A stretch of 23,611 nucleotides of DNA from CAG-791 sp963650385 (GCA_963650385.1 CAVJLL010000036.1:1-23611); one strand, 5' to 3'. Positions 15,051 to 21,825 are shown, numbered from the stretch's first letter. Notes: generated by a model not told the origin, from the letters alone. A program made the numbers and translations.

Positions 15051-16079
15051 ATGCGGACGGAATACCCGGATTATTATTCAAAATTCCACTGTCTTGCGGA
15101 GGCATGTCCGGACACCTGCTGTAAGGAGTGGGAAGTGGATGTGGATGAGGACACCTTCTATTATTACAAGGTACAGGAGGGCGCCATCGGGGAGAAGCTG
15201 GCGCAGAATCTGAAGGAGGAGGGTGACTGCAAGTACATCCCGCTTCGGGCAGATGGGACCTGTCCGTTTCTGACAGGAGAGCATCTGTGCGAGCTGTGCA
15301 GCGCCTTGGGCGAAGAGGGCATGAGCCAGACCTGCCAGGAGTACCCTCGGTATTACATGGGAATCGGCTCCTACGAGCAGATCGACCTGAGTCTTTCCTG
15401 CATGGAGACTGGGAGACTCTTGTTCCTGCGTACATCGCCGATTCAATACGTCAGCGCGGAGGATGAGGAAGAGGCTTGGGAAGAGCTCTCCCCGGAGGAA
15501 GAGGAGCGGCTGGCCGGGATTCTGCAGACCAGAAACGATTTGATCGCAGCACTTCAAATCACAGCACTTCAAAGTGCAGCACATCAAAGCGAGGAGACGG
15601 AATGCTGCAGCAGTTCCGTCCCTGCGGACATCGGAACGGCGCAGGAACGGACGCCAAAGGTACCGGAAATTCTTCCGGATGCGCAGGAGGATGAACGCCT
15701 CCTGGAGCTGCTCGCTCAAATGGATGTGATGAATGCAGAGGGCGGACGCATCCTGACGCAGATTCGGGAAGAATATGAGGTGCTGCGGGAAAGAGAGGCA
15801 GCCTTTCGTGCAAGCTATGGACCGCTCCTGCGGCGGCTGTTCACAAAATTCGCGGTCTATCTGGTCTATCGCTATACCATCGATTCCTTCTACGAGGGGA
15901 ATCTGGATGCGGAACAGCGCCTGTGGCGGCGCAGTCTGCGGCTGGTGCTGCTGATGTGCATTCATTATGAATGGAAGGAAGGGGCCTTCGGCGTTGGCAG
16001 CATGATTCAGCTGACGCATCTTTTCTCGCGGCAGGTGGAGCACAGCGATGAGAATGTGGAGTTCATGAAGAGCTGCTGA
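15051..16079 (+). CDS. FliB-like Cys-rich protein (flagellin lysine-N-methylase family)
   Basis: A 342-residue protein with the FliB-type N-terminal Cys pattern: Cys14, Cys19 and Cys23-Cys24 (PDTCCKEWEVDVDEDT), Cys71 (TCPFL), Cys80, Cys83, Cys95 followed by YPR, and Cys117. These could hold an iron-sulfur cluster. FliB of Salmonella methylates flagellin lysines, but relatives are common in anaerobes and the window contains no flagellar gene, so the target here is open. AAAGGAAC precedes the ATG. Residues 166-180 are encoded by three 15-bp tandem repeats inside a variable linker. The 120-base gap before it has no clear promoter or terminator, only a widely spaced 8-bp inverted repeat. Confidence 0.82.
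   Translation: MRTEYPDYYSKFHCLAEACPDTCCKEWEVDVDEDTFYYYKVQEGAIGEKLAQNLKEEGDCKYIPLRADGTCPFLTGEHLCELCSALGEEGMSQTCQEYPRYYMGIGSYEQIDLSLSCMETGRLLFLRTSPIQYVSAEDEEEAWEELSPEEEERLAGILQTRNDLIAALQITALQSAAHQSEETECCSSSVPADIGTAQERTPKVPEILPDAQEDERLLELLAQMDVMNAEGGRILTQIREEYEVLREREAAFRASYGPLLRRLFTKFAVYLVYRYTIDSFYEGNLDAEQRLWRRSLRLVLLMCIHYEWKEGAFGVGSMIQLTHLFSRQVEHSDENVEFMKSC
15546..15590 (+). repeat. Three 15-bp in-frame tandem repeats inside the FliB-like gene
   Basis: The units are GCAGCACTTCAAATC, ACAGCACTTCAAAGT and GCAGCACATCAAAGC. They encode the five-residue units AALQI, TALQS and AAHQS. The 15-bp unit keeps the frame, so copy-number change would lengthen or shorten a linker without disrupting the protein. 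Confidence 0.85.
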
Positions 16080-16088
16080 GCGAACCGC

Positions 16089-16122
16089 AGTTCTGCGTCT
16101 CATTTAGTTCTGTGTCTCATTT
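16089..16122. repeat. 17-bp tandem duplication across the dihydrouridine synthase stop codon
   Basis: AGTTCTGCGTCTCATTT (16089-16105) is followed directly by AGTTCTGTGTCTCATTT (16106-16122), identical at 16 of 17 positions. It fills most of the 37-base gap between two convergent genes, and the second unit supplies the stop codon of the minus-strand gene. No hairpin terminator is visible in this gap. Confidence 0.85.
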
Positions 16123-17169
16123 TCGTGCAGGCTCATTGGGGGCAATTCCGCTTAAGAGCGGCTGCAGACTGCAGTTGGCGAACAGCATGCGGACAGCGGC
16201 CTCGTATTCGACACGGTTTTTGGCTTTGTGGATCCCCTTGACGAAGCGCCCGTTGTCGCAGAAGCTCTCACACAGAAAGGTCCACAGCTCCTTCATGCAG
16301 TTAATGCGGATGCGGTCATCATGAAACTGCTCGTCATAGGAGGCGTACAGTGCATCATGAAACGCACGGAAGGTTCCGGCATCCGGGGCCTGCCCCGTGA
16401 CAATCCGGCTGACAAGGGCCGGGTTGCACAGAAGTCCACGGCCGATCATAACGCGGGAAAGACCCGGAAATTCCTGCTGCAGGAACCGGATATCACTCTC
16501 TGTCCGGATATCTCCGTTGTAGCACAGGGTGAGATGATGCTGACCGGAGGCACCGGATGATTCGCCGGATTCCTCCCGGAAAAAGGCTTCCCGAAATGCA
16601 GCCAGCTCCGGCTTTCCGCGATAGAGCTCCTGCCGGGTCCTTGCGTGGATGATCAGCTCAGAGAGCGGATAGCGCTCATAAACCGACAAAAGCCGGGAAA
16701 ATTCTTCCGGATTCTCCCAGCCGAGCCTGGTTTTAACGGAGATTTTAAGAGGAGCACATCGGCCATCCGCACCGGAGACGGATATTTGCTCCGCACCGTT
16801 ATAAATGTCATCCAGAAACCGGTCCATGACCTCCGGTGTTCGCAGCATGCCGGAGCCCTTGCCCTTTGCAGTGACTGTACCGACCGGACAGCCTAGATTC
16901 AGATTGACCTCGCAGTAGCCAAGATCCGCAAGAGCCTGCGCACAGTGAAGAAATTCACCGGACTGATTGGTCAGAATCTGGGGAACCGTGGGAACGCCGG
17001 CATTATTTTCGGGCAGGATGTCCAGTTTTTCCCGGGACTTGAGCTTCCTGGTATAGGTCGCTACGACAAAGGGGGTATAATAGGCATCCATCCCTGGGAA
17101 AAAGCGGTGATGTGCCTGACGGAACCGGTAACCGGTGATGCCTTCGAGAGGGGCAAAATAGTATTTCAT
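16117..17169 (-). CDS. tRNA-dihydrouridine synthase family protein
   Basis: The 350-residue flavoprotein reduces uridines in tRNA to dihydrouridine. I start it at the ATG at 17169 because MKYYFAPLEGITGYRFR is the family N-terminus and AAAAGG lies about 10 bases upstream; the open frame extends 55 codons further but lacks family similarity. Motifs are PFVVATY, VPQILTN (62-68), NLNLGCPVGTVTAKGKGSG with catalytic Cys94, ISVKTRLGW, IIHARTR and YNGDI. FMN-binding VMIGRGLLCNP is near the C-terminal third. It resembles the Dus proteins common in Clostridia; I cannot assign a subfamily or target position. It is convergent with the FliB-like gene and divergent from rlmH. Confidence 0.92.
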   Translation of the reverse strand: MKYYFAPLEGITGYRFRQAHHRFFPGMDAYYTPFVVATYTRKLKSREKLDILPENNAGVPTVPQILTNQSGEFLHCAQALADLGYCEVNLNLGCPVGTVTAKGKGSGMLRTPEVMDRFLDDIYNGAEQISVSGADGRCAPLKISVKTRLGWENPEEFSRLLSVYERYPLSELIIHARTRQELYRGKPELAAFREAFFREESGESSGASGQHHLTLCYNGDIRTESDIRFLQQEFPGLSRVMIGRGLLCNPALVSRIVTGQAPDAGTFRAFHDALYASYDEQFHDDRIRINCMKELWTFLCESFCDNGRFVKGIHKAKNRVEYEAAVRMLFANCSLQPLLSGIAPNEPARK

Positions 17170-17308
17170 AGTCTGCAGAACCTTTTGGAGAGCGGTACAC
17201 ATGCCGGTCGATGCCGGATCGTGTGAACCGCAGCTTTCCTGAATCGTAAATGTGCCCCTCCGGCTGCAGGATGGCATGTGAATGCATCCGTATGCAGAGG
17301 GATTGAGA

Positions 17309-17337
17309 TTGATTGCCGTGGATGATGGTATCATAAA
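17309..17337 (+). promoter_or_regulatory. Candidate promoter for rlmH
   Basis: TTGATT at 17309-17314 and CATAAA at 17332-17337 are spaced by 17 bases and lie 17 bases before the rlmH start. Each hexamer matches consensus at four positions, so this is a weak prediction. Confidence 0.3.
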
Positions 17338-17354
17338 ACGCAGCAGGAGTTGTC

Positions 17355-17831
17355 ATGAATATTACAGTTTTGTGCATCGGTCATATGAAGGACAAGGCGC
17401 TTGCCAGCCTTCAAAGTGAGTACATCAAGCGTCTGCAGGCATTCTGCCGGGCTGATGTGGTGGAGGTGAAGGATGAGGCCAACACCCATGCGGATCGCCC
17501 CGGCGAGGCGGAGCTGATCAAGGACAAGGAGGCGTCACATGCGCTGGAACGCATCCGGCCCTCCGATTTGTGCATCCTCCTGGATCTGCACGGGAAGGAA
17601 TGGTCCTCGGAGGGCTTTGCTGCAGAGCTGGACCGCTGGCAGCAGCGCTCCTCGAGCCTGGTGTTTGTCATTGCGGGCTCCCTGGGACCGGGAAAGGCCC
17701 TTCTGGACCGGGCAGACTGCAGGTGGAAGCTGTCCGACCTTACGTTCACACACCTGATGACAAGAGTCTTGGTTCTGGAACAGATTTACCGCGGATTTAT
17801 GATCAATGCCGGCCGTGCGTACCACAAGTGA
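17355..17831 (+). CDS. rlmH: 23S rRNA pseudouridine-1915 N3-methyltransferase
   Basis: The 158-residue protein matches RlmH in full length and domain pattern. It begins MNITVLCIGHMKDK, has a central LLDLHGKEWSSEGFA, a SAM-binding knot region FVIAGSLGPGKALL and the C-terminal segment LTFTHLMTRVLVLEQIYRGF ending in AYHK. RlmH methylates the pseudouridine at position 1915 of 23S rRNA on the assembled 70S ribosome. AGGAG lies 6 bases before the ATG. The central knot residues read AGSLG where GGSLG is usual. The stop codon falls at the start of the 41-bp repeat shared with 21208. Confidence 0.96.
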   Translation: MNITVLCIGHMKDKALASLQSEYIKRLQAFCRADVVEVKDEANTHADRPGEAELIKDKEASHALERIRPSDLCILLDLHGKEWSSEGFAAELDRWQQRSSSLVFVIAGSLGPGKALLDRADCRWKLSDLTFTHLMTRVLVLEQIYRGFMINAGRAYHK

Positions 17832-17868
17832 GAACGCCGCATGAGCAAAAGGGAAGCTGCGCAGCAGC
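17828..17868 (+). repeat. 41-bp dispersed repeat, copy 1, with MSKREAAQQ coding potential
   Basis: GAGAACGCCGCATGAGCAAA then AGGGAAGCTGCGCAGCAGC matches bases 21208-21248 at 35 of 41 positions. It starts at the rlmH stop and contains an ATG at 17841 that opens MSKREAAQQ in the same frame as the following YkgJ-type gene. Of the codon differences from copy 2, AGG/AGA and GCT/GCG are synonymous, while GCG/TTG changes the residue. Confidence 0.75.
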
Positions 17869-17924
17869 TGAGCGGATGCAGAAGGTGTCACGGAACCGGT
17901 ACGAGTGAACAGGAGAATGGAACA

Positions 17925-18575
17925 ATGAGAACATATACAGCAGCAGATATGGCGAAGATCTACTGTGAGAAGTGCAATGGCTGCGGGGACTGCTGTCACG
18001 GCATGACGGATACCATCCATCTGGATCCGTGGGATGTGCACCGGCTGACGAACGGACTCGGGAAGCAATTCGAGGAGCTGCAGGCAGAAGGCATTCTGGC
18101 ACTTCACGCAGAGGACGGCATGATCCTGCCATACCTGTGCATGCGTGAAGACGGAGAGGGAGCCTGTCCCCTGTTGGCGGCCGACGGACGGTGTTCCATT
18201 CATCCGTTCCGTCCGGGCTACTGCAGGCTCTTTCCGCTGGGGCGCGATTATGATGCGGAAACGAAGACCTTTCAGTATTTCATCGTAGATAACGGCTGCG
18301 ATATGCCGGGAAAGATGAAGGTGAAGATCAGCAAATGGCTGGGAATTCCGGAGCTTCCAAGGTATGAGCACTATGTGGCGGAATGGCACTATTTCTGCAG
18401 AGATGTAAAGAACTATATGGAGAAGGCGGAGGACGAGGCCTTTGTGCGTCAGCTGAATCTGTTTCTACTCAAGGTGTTCTATCTGACGCCGTATGTCGTG
18501 CCGGAGGATGGAACAAAGGATTTCTATGATCTGTTTGAAATGCGGCTTCGGCAGGCGAGAAGCGTCATCGAGTAG
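17925..18575 (+). CDS. YkgJ-family cysteine-cluster protein
   Basis: The 216-residue protein starts at the ATG preceded by AGGAGA; an earlier in-frame ATG at 17841 would add 28 residues from the repeat. It has a dense Cys cluster at 14, 17, 20, 23 and 24 (YCEKCNGCGDCCHGM), and then Cys72, Cys81, Cys90 and Cys100 in CPLL...GRCSIHPFRPGYCRLFP. This is the YkgJ/UPF0153 pattern, thought to bind zinc or an iron-sulfur cluster; no enzymatic role is firmly established. It follows rlmH closely and probably shares its transcript. The bidirectional terminator at 18589 ends the unit. Confidence 0.9.
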   Translation: MRTYTAADMAKIYCEKCNGCGDCCHGMTDTIHLDPWDVHRLTNGLGKQFEELQAEGILALHAEDGMILPYLCMREDGEGACPLLAADGRCSIHPFRPGYCRLFPLGRDYDAETKTFQYFIVDNGCDMPGKMKVKISKWLGIPELPRYEHYVAEWHYFCRDVKNYMEKAEDEAFVRQLNLFLLKVFYLTPYVVPEDGTKDFYDLFEMRLRQARSVIE

Positions 18576-18588
18576 AATGGGAGATATA

Positions 18589-18618
18589 AAAAACAGCGGC
18601 CTCTCGGCCGCTGTTTTT
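18589..18618. terminator. Bidirectional intrinsic terminator
   Basis: A 13-bp perfect stem (AAAAACAGCGGCC, loop TCTC, GGCCGCTGTTTTT) has a T-run on the right for plus-strand transcripts and, because the left side is A-rich, a T-run for minus-strand transcripts too. It serves the YkgJ-type gene on the plus strand and the 26-residue peptide gene on the minus strand, whose stop codon touches the stem. Confidence 0.95.
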
Positions 18619-18698
18619 CACTTACCAATGTACATGTGATCCGGGAACATATCACCGAACTCTTTTAAGAATGCTGCGAACTCCTTTAATGCCTTCAT
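18618..18698 (-). CDS. 26-residue amphipathic peptide, unrecognised
   Basis: ATG at 18698, with a strong AAGGAGG (followed by ATTTTATT) upstream, opens a 26-codon frame ending in TGA at 18618. The peptide starts MKALKEFAAF, continues LKEFGDMF and ends PDHMYIGK. Residues 2-18 would form an amphipathic helix: Leu4, Phe7, Phe10, Leu11, Phe14, Met17 and Phe18 on one face, and Lys2, Lys5, Glu6, Lys12, Glu13 and Asp16 elsewhere. It has no Cys, no export signal and no lone transmembrane stretch. A terminator follows directly, so it is a self-contained gene, not a leader for a downstream gene. I do not recognise a family; a signalling, membrane-active or small-protein regulatory role is possible. Confidence 0.7.
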   Translation of the reverse strand: MKALKEFAAFLKEFGDMFPDHMYIGK

Positions 18699-19005
18699 AA
18701 TAAAATCCTCCTTTGTGCTGTGAGTGAATCGGCGGTTTATCCGCGTTTGAAATGGTTCTTGGGCGGGGCTTTTGTTTGCCTCTTTCTGATGCTAAGAATA
18801 CGCTAAAGACGTATAATAATAAAATACATATATAATGAATCTAAATATATAAAAAAGATATTATAATGGTAAGCGGCTGTCTTTCCGAAAGCAGACAAAG
18901 AAGGTACAATACACTCAATGCGGTGAACGGTGCGCAGCAATCCGACAACAGTTGGGGAAAGGCATGCTTGCTCCAACACGGGGAAATGGGAGGCAAAGTG
19001 CAGAA
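18699..19005. other. Intergenic region with AT-rich core, probable divergent promoters
   Basis: A 307-base gap lies between the peptide gene and the M55 gene. A strongly AT-rich stretch (about 18811-18867) contains three TATAAT hexamers on the plus strand (18812, 18831, 18862) and TATTAT/TTATAC-like sequences on the minus strand, but no strong -35 partner. Next to it, ATGCTAAGA and ACGCTAAAG form a direct repeat with an 11-base period (18789-18808). Another candidate plus-strand -10, TACAAT, lies at 18905. On the peptide side there is a GCGG/CCGC mini-hairpin near 18732-18744. No other gene is apparent. Confidence 0.5.
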
Positions 19006-19797
19006 ATGAATTTGTTCATCAGTTCGGATATTGAAGGAACCTGCGGAATCAGCGACTGGTCCGAGATATCAGAGGGGCAGTATCGCTACGAGGAGTTTGC
19101 TAAACAGATGTCCCGAGAGGCGGCGGCTGCGTGTGAGGGTGCCGGTCCGGATGCAGAGATCATGGTGCGCGACGGACATGGTTCAGCACGCAACATCATT
19201 CCCTCCTATCTGCCGGACAACGCAGTTCTCATGCATGGCTGGGACCGCTCGCCTGCCGGAATGATGGCAGGAATTGACACCGGATTTGACGCCTGCGCCA
19301 TGACCGGGTACCACGCACATGCCTATTCCACAGGGAATCCCCTGGCCCACACCTCCGAACCGAATATTCATAAGATGCTGCTCAACGGCAGGTACTGCAG
19401 CGAATTTCTGTACAATGCGTATTTTGCAGCGTATTACGGGGTACCGACCATCTTTATAAGCGGAGATGCGGCCATCTGCGAGGAAGCGAAGGAACTGATT
19501 CCGGCAATCACGGCGGTTCCGGTGATTCGTTCCTTTGGCGGAGCCAGCATATCGATCCAGCCGGATCGGGCCGTGCAGCAGATTCGCGAGGGGATGAGAA
19601 AGGCGGCAGCAGGCGACTGGAGTGCCTGTCTTCCCAAGCTTCCGGAGCATTTCTGCGCGGACATTGAATATAAGGAATATCAGGATGCGGAGAAGTATTC
19701 CTACTATCCGGGAGCGAAACGCATCAATGCCAAGACGGTGCGGTTCGAGTCGGATGATTATTATGAAGTAAAACGGTTCTTTATGTTTGCGATCTGA
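19006..19797 (+). CDS. M55-family metallopeptidase (D-aminopeptidase, DppA-like)
   Basis: The 263-residue protein starts at ATG 19006, which has GGGAGG upstream and places NLFISSDIEGTCG at the N-terminus as in the family; the frame also opens at a TTG at 18952. The zinc-site residues of B. subtilis DppA have counterparts: Asp8, Glu10, His58 (VRDGHGS), His103 (TGYHAHA) and Glu133 (YCSEF), with His115 in PLAHTS matching the catalytic His. DppA cleaves D-Ala-containing dipeptides, which suggests recycling of D-amino-acid peptides from the cell wall. No dipeptide transporter genes are adjacent. It appears to be transcribed alone from the AT-rich region upstream. Confidence 0.93.
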   Translation: MNLFISSDIEGTCGISDWSEISEGQYRYEEFAKQMSREAAAACEGAGPDAEIMVRDGHGSARNIIPSYLPDNAVLMHGWDRSPAGMMAGIDTGFDACAMTGYHAHAYSTGNPLAHTSEPNIHKMLLNGRYCSEFLYNAYFAAYYGVPTIFISGDAAICEEAKELIPAITAVPVIRSFGGASISIQPDRAVQQIREGMRKAAAGDWSACLPKLPEHFCADIEYKEYQDAEKYSYYPGAKRINAKTVRFESDDYYEVKRFFMFAI

Positions 19798-19798
19798 A

Positions 19799-19865
19799 GT
19801 CTGTTCAGCACCTGCCATATCGAGGTTTTCCGAAGGAAAATCGAGGTGTGGGCTAAACAGATACT
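19799..19865. repeat. Palindromic intergenic repeat, copy F (same ends, different core)
   Basis: The left end GTCTGTTCAGCACCTGCCAT matches the outer arms of copies B and C (bases 19801-19820 match B at 19 of 20). The right end GGCTAAACAGATAC is the exact inverse of the left end of copy C. The core differs: CGAGGTTTTCC-GAA-GGAAAATCGAGG forms its own hairpin. A second hairpin (CTCTGAA/TTCAGAG, 19864-19884) follows directly. It starts one base after the M55 stop and precedes patB. Confidence 0.8.
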
Positions 19866-19932
19866 CTGAAACAAGTATTCAGAGCCGGCAATCCAGTGTT
19901 GCCTGATGATAATGAGAAGGAGCAGAAAACCA

Positions 19933-21129
19933 ATGAAATACGATTTTACGTCGATTGTCGACCGTCATGACCGGGATGCCATTGCTGTGGACATGATCCC
20001 TTTTGAGAATGCACCGGTGCAGGAGGGCTTCGACCGAATCCCTATGTGGGTCGCGGATATGAATTTTCCGACGGTTCCGACCATTCAGGAGCATGTGATT
20101 GCGCGGGCCGGGCACCCGATGTTCGGATACTTTTTCCCGAGTAAGGAGTATTATGATGCAATCATCCGCTGGCAGTCGAAGCGCAACGGTGTGGATGGAC
20201 TGACCCAGGAGGCCATCGGGTATGAGAATGGTGTTCTCGGGTGTCTCAGCTCTGCACTGCAGGCCTTTACAACGCCGGGAGAGAAGGTGTTCTTCCATTC
20301 GCCGACCTACGTTGGATTCTCAATGACCATGGCCAATACTGGGAGAGAAGTGACGACATCCTCTCTGGTGAAGGACGAGCAAGGCGTCTGGAGAATGGAT
20401 TATGAGGATATGGACCGCGTCATCCGCGAGAATCATATTCATTTTGTCGTGTTCTGTTCTCCGCATAATCCGTGCGGAAGAGTCTGGGAGCGGGAAGAAA
20501 TTGAGAAGGCGATGGAGATCTTCCGCAAGAACGACTGCATTGTATTCTCGGATGAGATCTGGTCCGATCTGATTCTGGAGGGACATCACCATACACCGAC
20601 GCAGAGCGTGTCCGAGGATGCGAAAAACCGTGTCATTGCCGCCTATGCGCCGTCGAAGACCTTCAATCTGGCCGGCCTGGTTGGGTCCTACCATATTATT
20701 TACAATCCATACCTTCGTGACAGAATGGCCAAGCAGTCGGCGATGTCCGGCTACAACAATATGAATGTGCTGTCCATGCATGCGCTGATCGGCGCCTATG
20801 AGCCAGAAGGCGAAGAGTGGCTGGAGGAGCTCAGAAGCGTTCTGACAGAGAACGTGGACTGGGCGTGCGCATTCATTCAGGAGCATTTCCGCGGCGTGCA
20901 GGTATCAAAGCCGCAGGGGACGTATATGCTGTATCTGGACTGCCATGACTGGCTGGATGAACATGGCAAGGACATCGAGGAGCTGATCCGCGCCGGTATT
21001 TCGGTAGGCGTGATCTGGCAGGACGGAAGACAGTTCCGGCAGCCGGATACCATCCGCATGAACCTGGCGCTGCCGAAGAGCCGTGTAGAGGAGGCTTTCC
21101 GGCGGCTGGAGAAATATGTGTTTGATTAA
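19933..21129 (+). CDS. patB: PatB-type cystathionine beta-lyase / aminotransferase-fold C-S lyase
   Basis: The 398-residue PLP enzyme starts at ATG 19933, which has AAGGAG about 10 bases upstream; the frame could begin nine codons earlier without support. Family features are IPMWVADMNFPTVP (36-50), HPMFGYF (61-67), ENGVLGCLSSAL (98-109), FCSPHNPCGRVW (174-185), SDEIWSDL (206-213) and YAPSKTFNLAGL with PLP lysine Lys242. The MalY/PatB group cleaves cystathionine and related C-S bonds to a thiol, pyruvate and ammonia, feeding methionine synthesis or cysteine breakdown. An aminotransferase role is possible but less likely. No methionine genes are adjacent. Confidence 0.93.
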   Translation: MKYDFTSIVDRHDRDAIAVDMIPFENAPVQEGFDRIPMWVADMNFPTVPTIQEHVIARAGHPMFGYFFPSKEYYDAIIRWQSKRNGVDGLTQEAIGYENGVLGCLSSALQAFTTPGEKVFFHSPTYVGFSMTMANTGREVTTSSLVKDEQGVWRMDYEDMDRVIRENHIHFVVFCSPHNPCGRVWEREEIEKAMEIFRKNDCIVFSDEIWSDLILEGHHHTPTQSVSEDAKNRVIAAYAPSKTFNLAGLVGSYHIIYNPYLRDRMAKQSAMSGYNNMNVLSMHALIGAYEPEGEEWLEELRSVLTENVDWACAFIQEHFRGVQVSKPQGTYMLYLDCHDWLDEHGKDIEELIRAGISVGVIWQDGRQFRQPDTIRMNLALPKSRVEEAFRRLEKYVFD

Positions 21130-21138
21130 CGATTCTGA

Positions 21139-21266
21139 GCCAAGCAAATTTGCATAAAATATGCGAGTAATGCTTGCATTAACGAGCCCATTTTTGCAAT
21201 TAATTTGGCGAGAACGCCACATGAGCAAAAGAGAAGCGTTGCAGCAGCGATTTTGCGAATGGGCTC
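21139..21266 (+). other. Structured untranslated region between patB and the HD gene
   Basis: Two nested structures are visible. The first pairs AAGCA/TGCTT and GCAT/ATGC around loop AAAAT (about 21142-21175). The second is closed by GAGCCCATT (21184-21192) with AATGGGCTC (21258-21266), and encloses a small GGCG-AGAA-CGCC hairpin (21207-21218) and the 41-bp repeat copy 2. No T-run follows, so it is not an obvious terminator, and it matches no riboswitch class I know. It could be a leader of the HD-sdaAB-sdaAA operon or a mobile palindromic element. Confidence 0.45.
21208..21248 (+). repeat. 41-bp dispersed repeat, copy 2, with MSKREALQQ mini-ORF
   Basis: GCGAGAACGCCACATGAGCA then AAAGAGAAGCGTTGCAGCAGC matches 17828-17868 at 35 of 41 positions. 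An ATG at 21221 opens a 17-codon frame, MSKREALQQRFCEWALN, ending at 21274, 16 bases before the HD gene. No good ribosome site precedes it, so its translation is doubtful. Confidence 0.75.
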
Positions 21267-21290
21267 TGAATTAAACTACAGAGGGAAGAT

Positions 21291-21803
21291 ATGGAAAATA
21301 CGCAGAATGCACAGCTTCTTCATGAGCTGTTTTTGGCAATGATTCGGTTTGATGACGGCGATCCGAAGAGGATACAGCATTTCACCAAGGTGCACAGCTA
21401 TGCAAAGCTGATTGGTGAAATGGAGCAGCTGGATGCGGACACGCTGTTTACGCTGGAGGCGGCAGCATATGTTCATGACATCGGCTGCCGGGTGGCAGAA
21501 CAGAAATTCGGCTATCAGAACGGCAAGCTGCAGGAACAGGAAGGACCGGAGGCGGCAGCGGAGCTGATGAAGCCGCTGGGCTTTTCGATGCAGGTGATAG
21601 ATCGGGTGCGGTTTCTCGTCGGGCATCATCACACCTACAGCAACATTGAAGGCGCAGATTATCAGATCCTTGTCGAGGCGGATTTCCTGGTAAATCTGTT
21701 CGAGGACGGGGAGTCCAAAGCGGTTGCCGGAAATGTGCGCGACAACATTTTCCGTACAGAATCCGGAAAACGGGTTCTGAATACCATGTTCGGCCTGGAG
21801 TAA
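21291..21803 (+). CDS. HD-domain protein, probable metal-dependent phosphohydrolase
   Basis: The 170-residue protein has HD-superfamily metal ligands: His35 in FTKVHSYA, His62-Asp63 in AAAYVHDIGC, a His112-His114 cluster in LVGHHHTY and Asp131 in LVEADFLVN. Members hydrolyse nucleotides or other phosphate esters; the substrate cannot be told from the sequence. GAGGGA lies 6 bases before the ATG. It precedes sdaAB by 22 bases and so is probably co-transcribed with the serine dehydratase genes, although no direct metabolic link is obvious. The structured region with repeat copy 2 forms its 5' flank. Confidence 0.88.
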   Translation: MENTQNAQLLHELFLAMIRFDDGDPKRIQHFTKVHSYAKLIGEMEQLDADTLFTLEAAAYVHDIGCRVAEQKFGYQNGKLQEQEGPEAAAELMKPLGFSMQVIDRVRFLVGHHHTYSNIEGADYQILVEADFLVNLFEDGESKAVAGNVRDNIFRTESGKRVLNTMFGLE

Positions 21804-21825
21804 GCAGTACATAAAGGGAGATGCC

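Noticed and set aside
15546..15590. Short regularly spaced repeats as a possible CRISPR array
   Set aside because: The units are contiguous 15-bp in-frame repeats without spacers, and no cas genes are present.
15078..16103. A 341-codon minus-strand frame opposite the FliB-like gene
   Set aside because: It has no recognisable domains and mirrors the real gene, which has conserved Cys motifs and a ribosome site.
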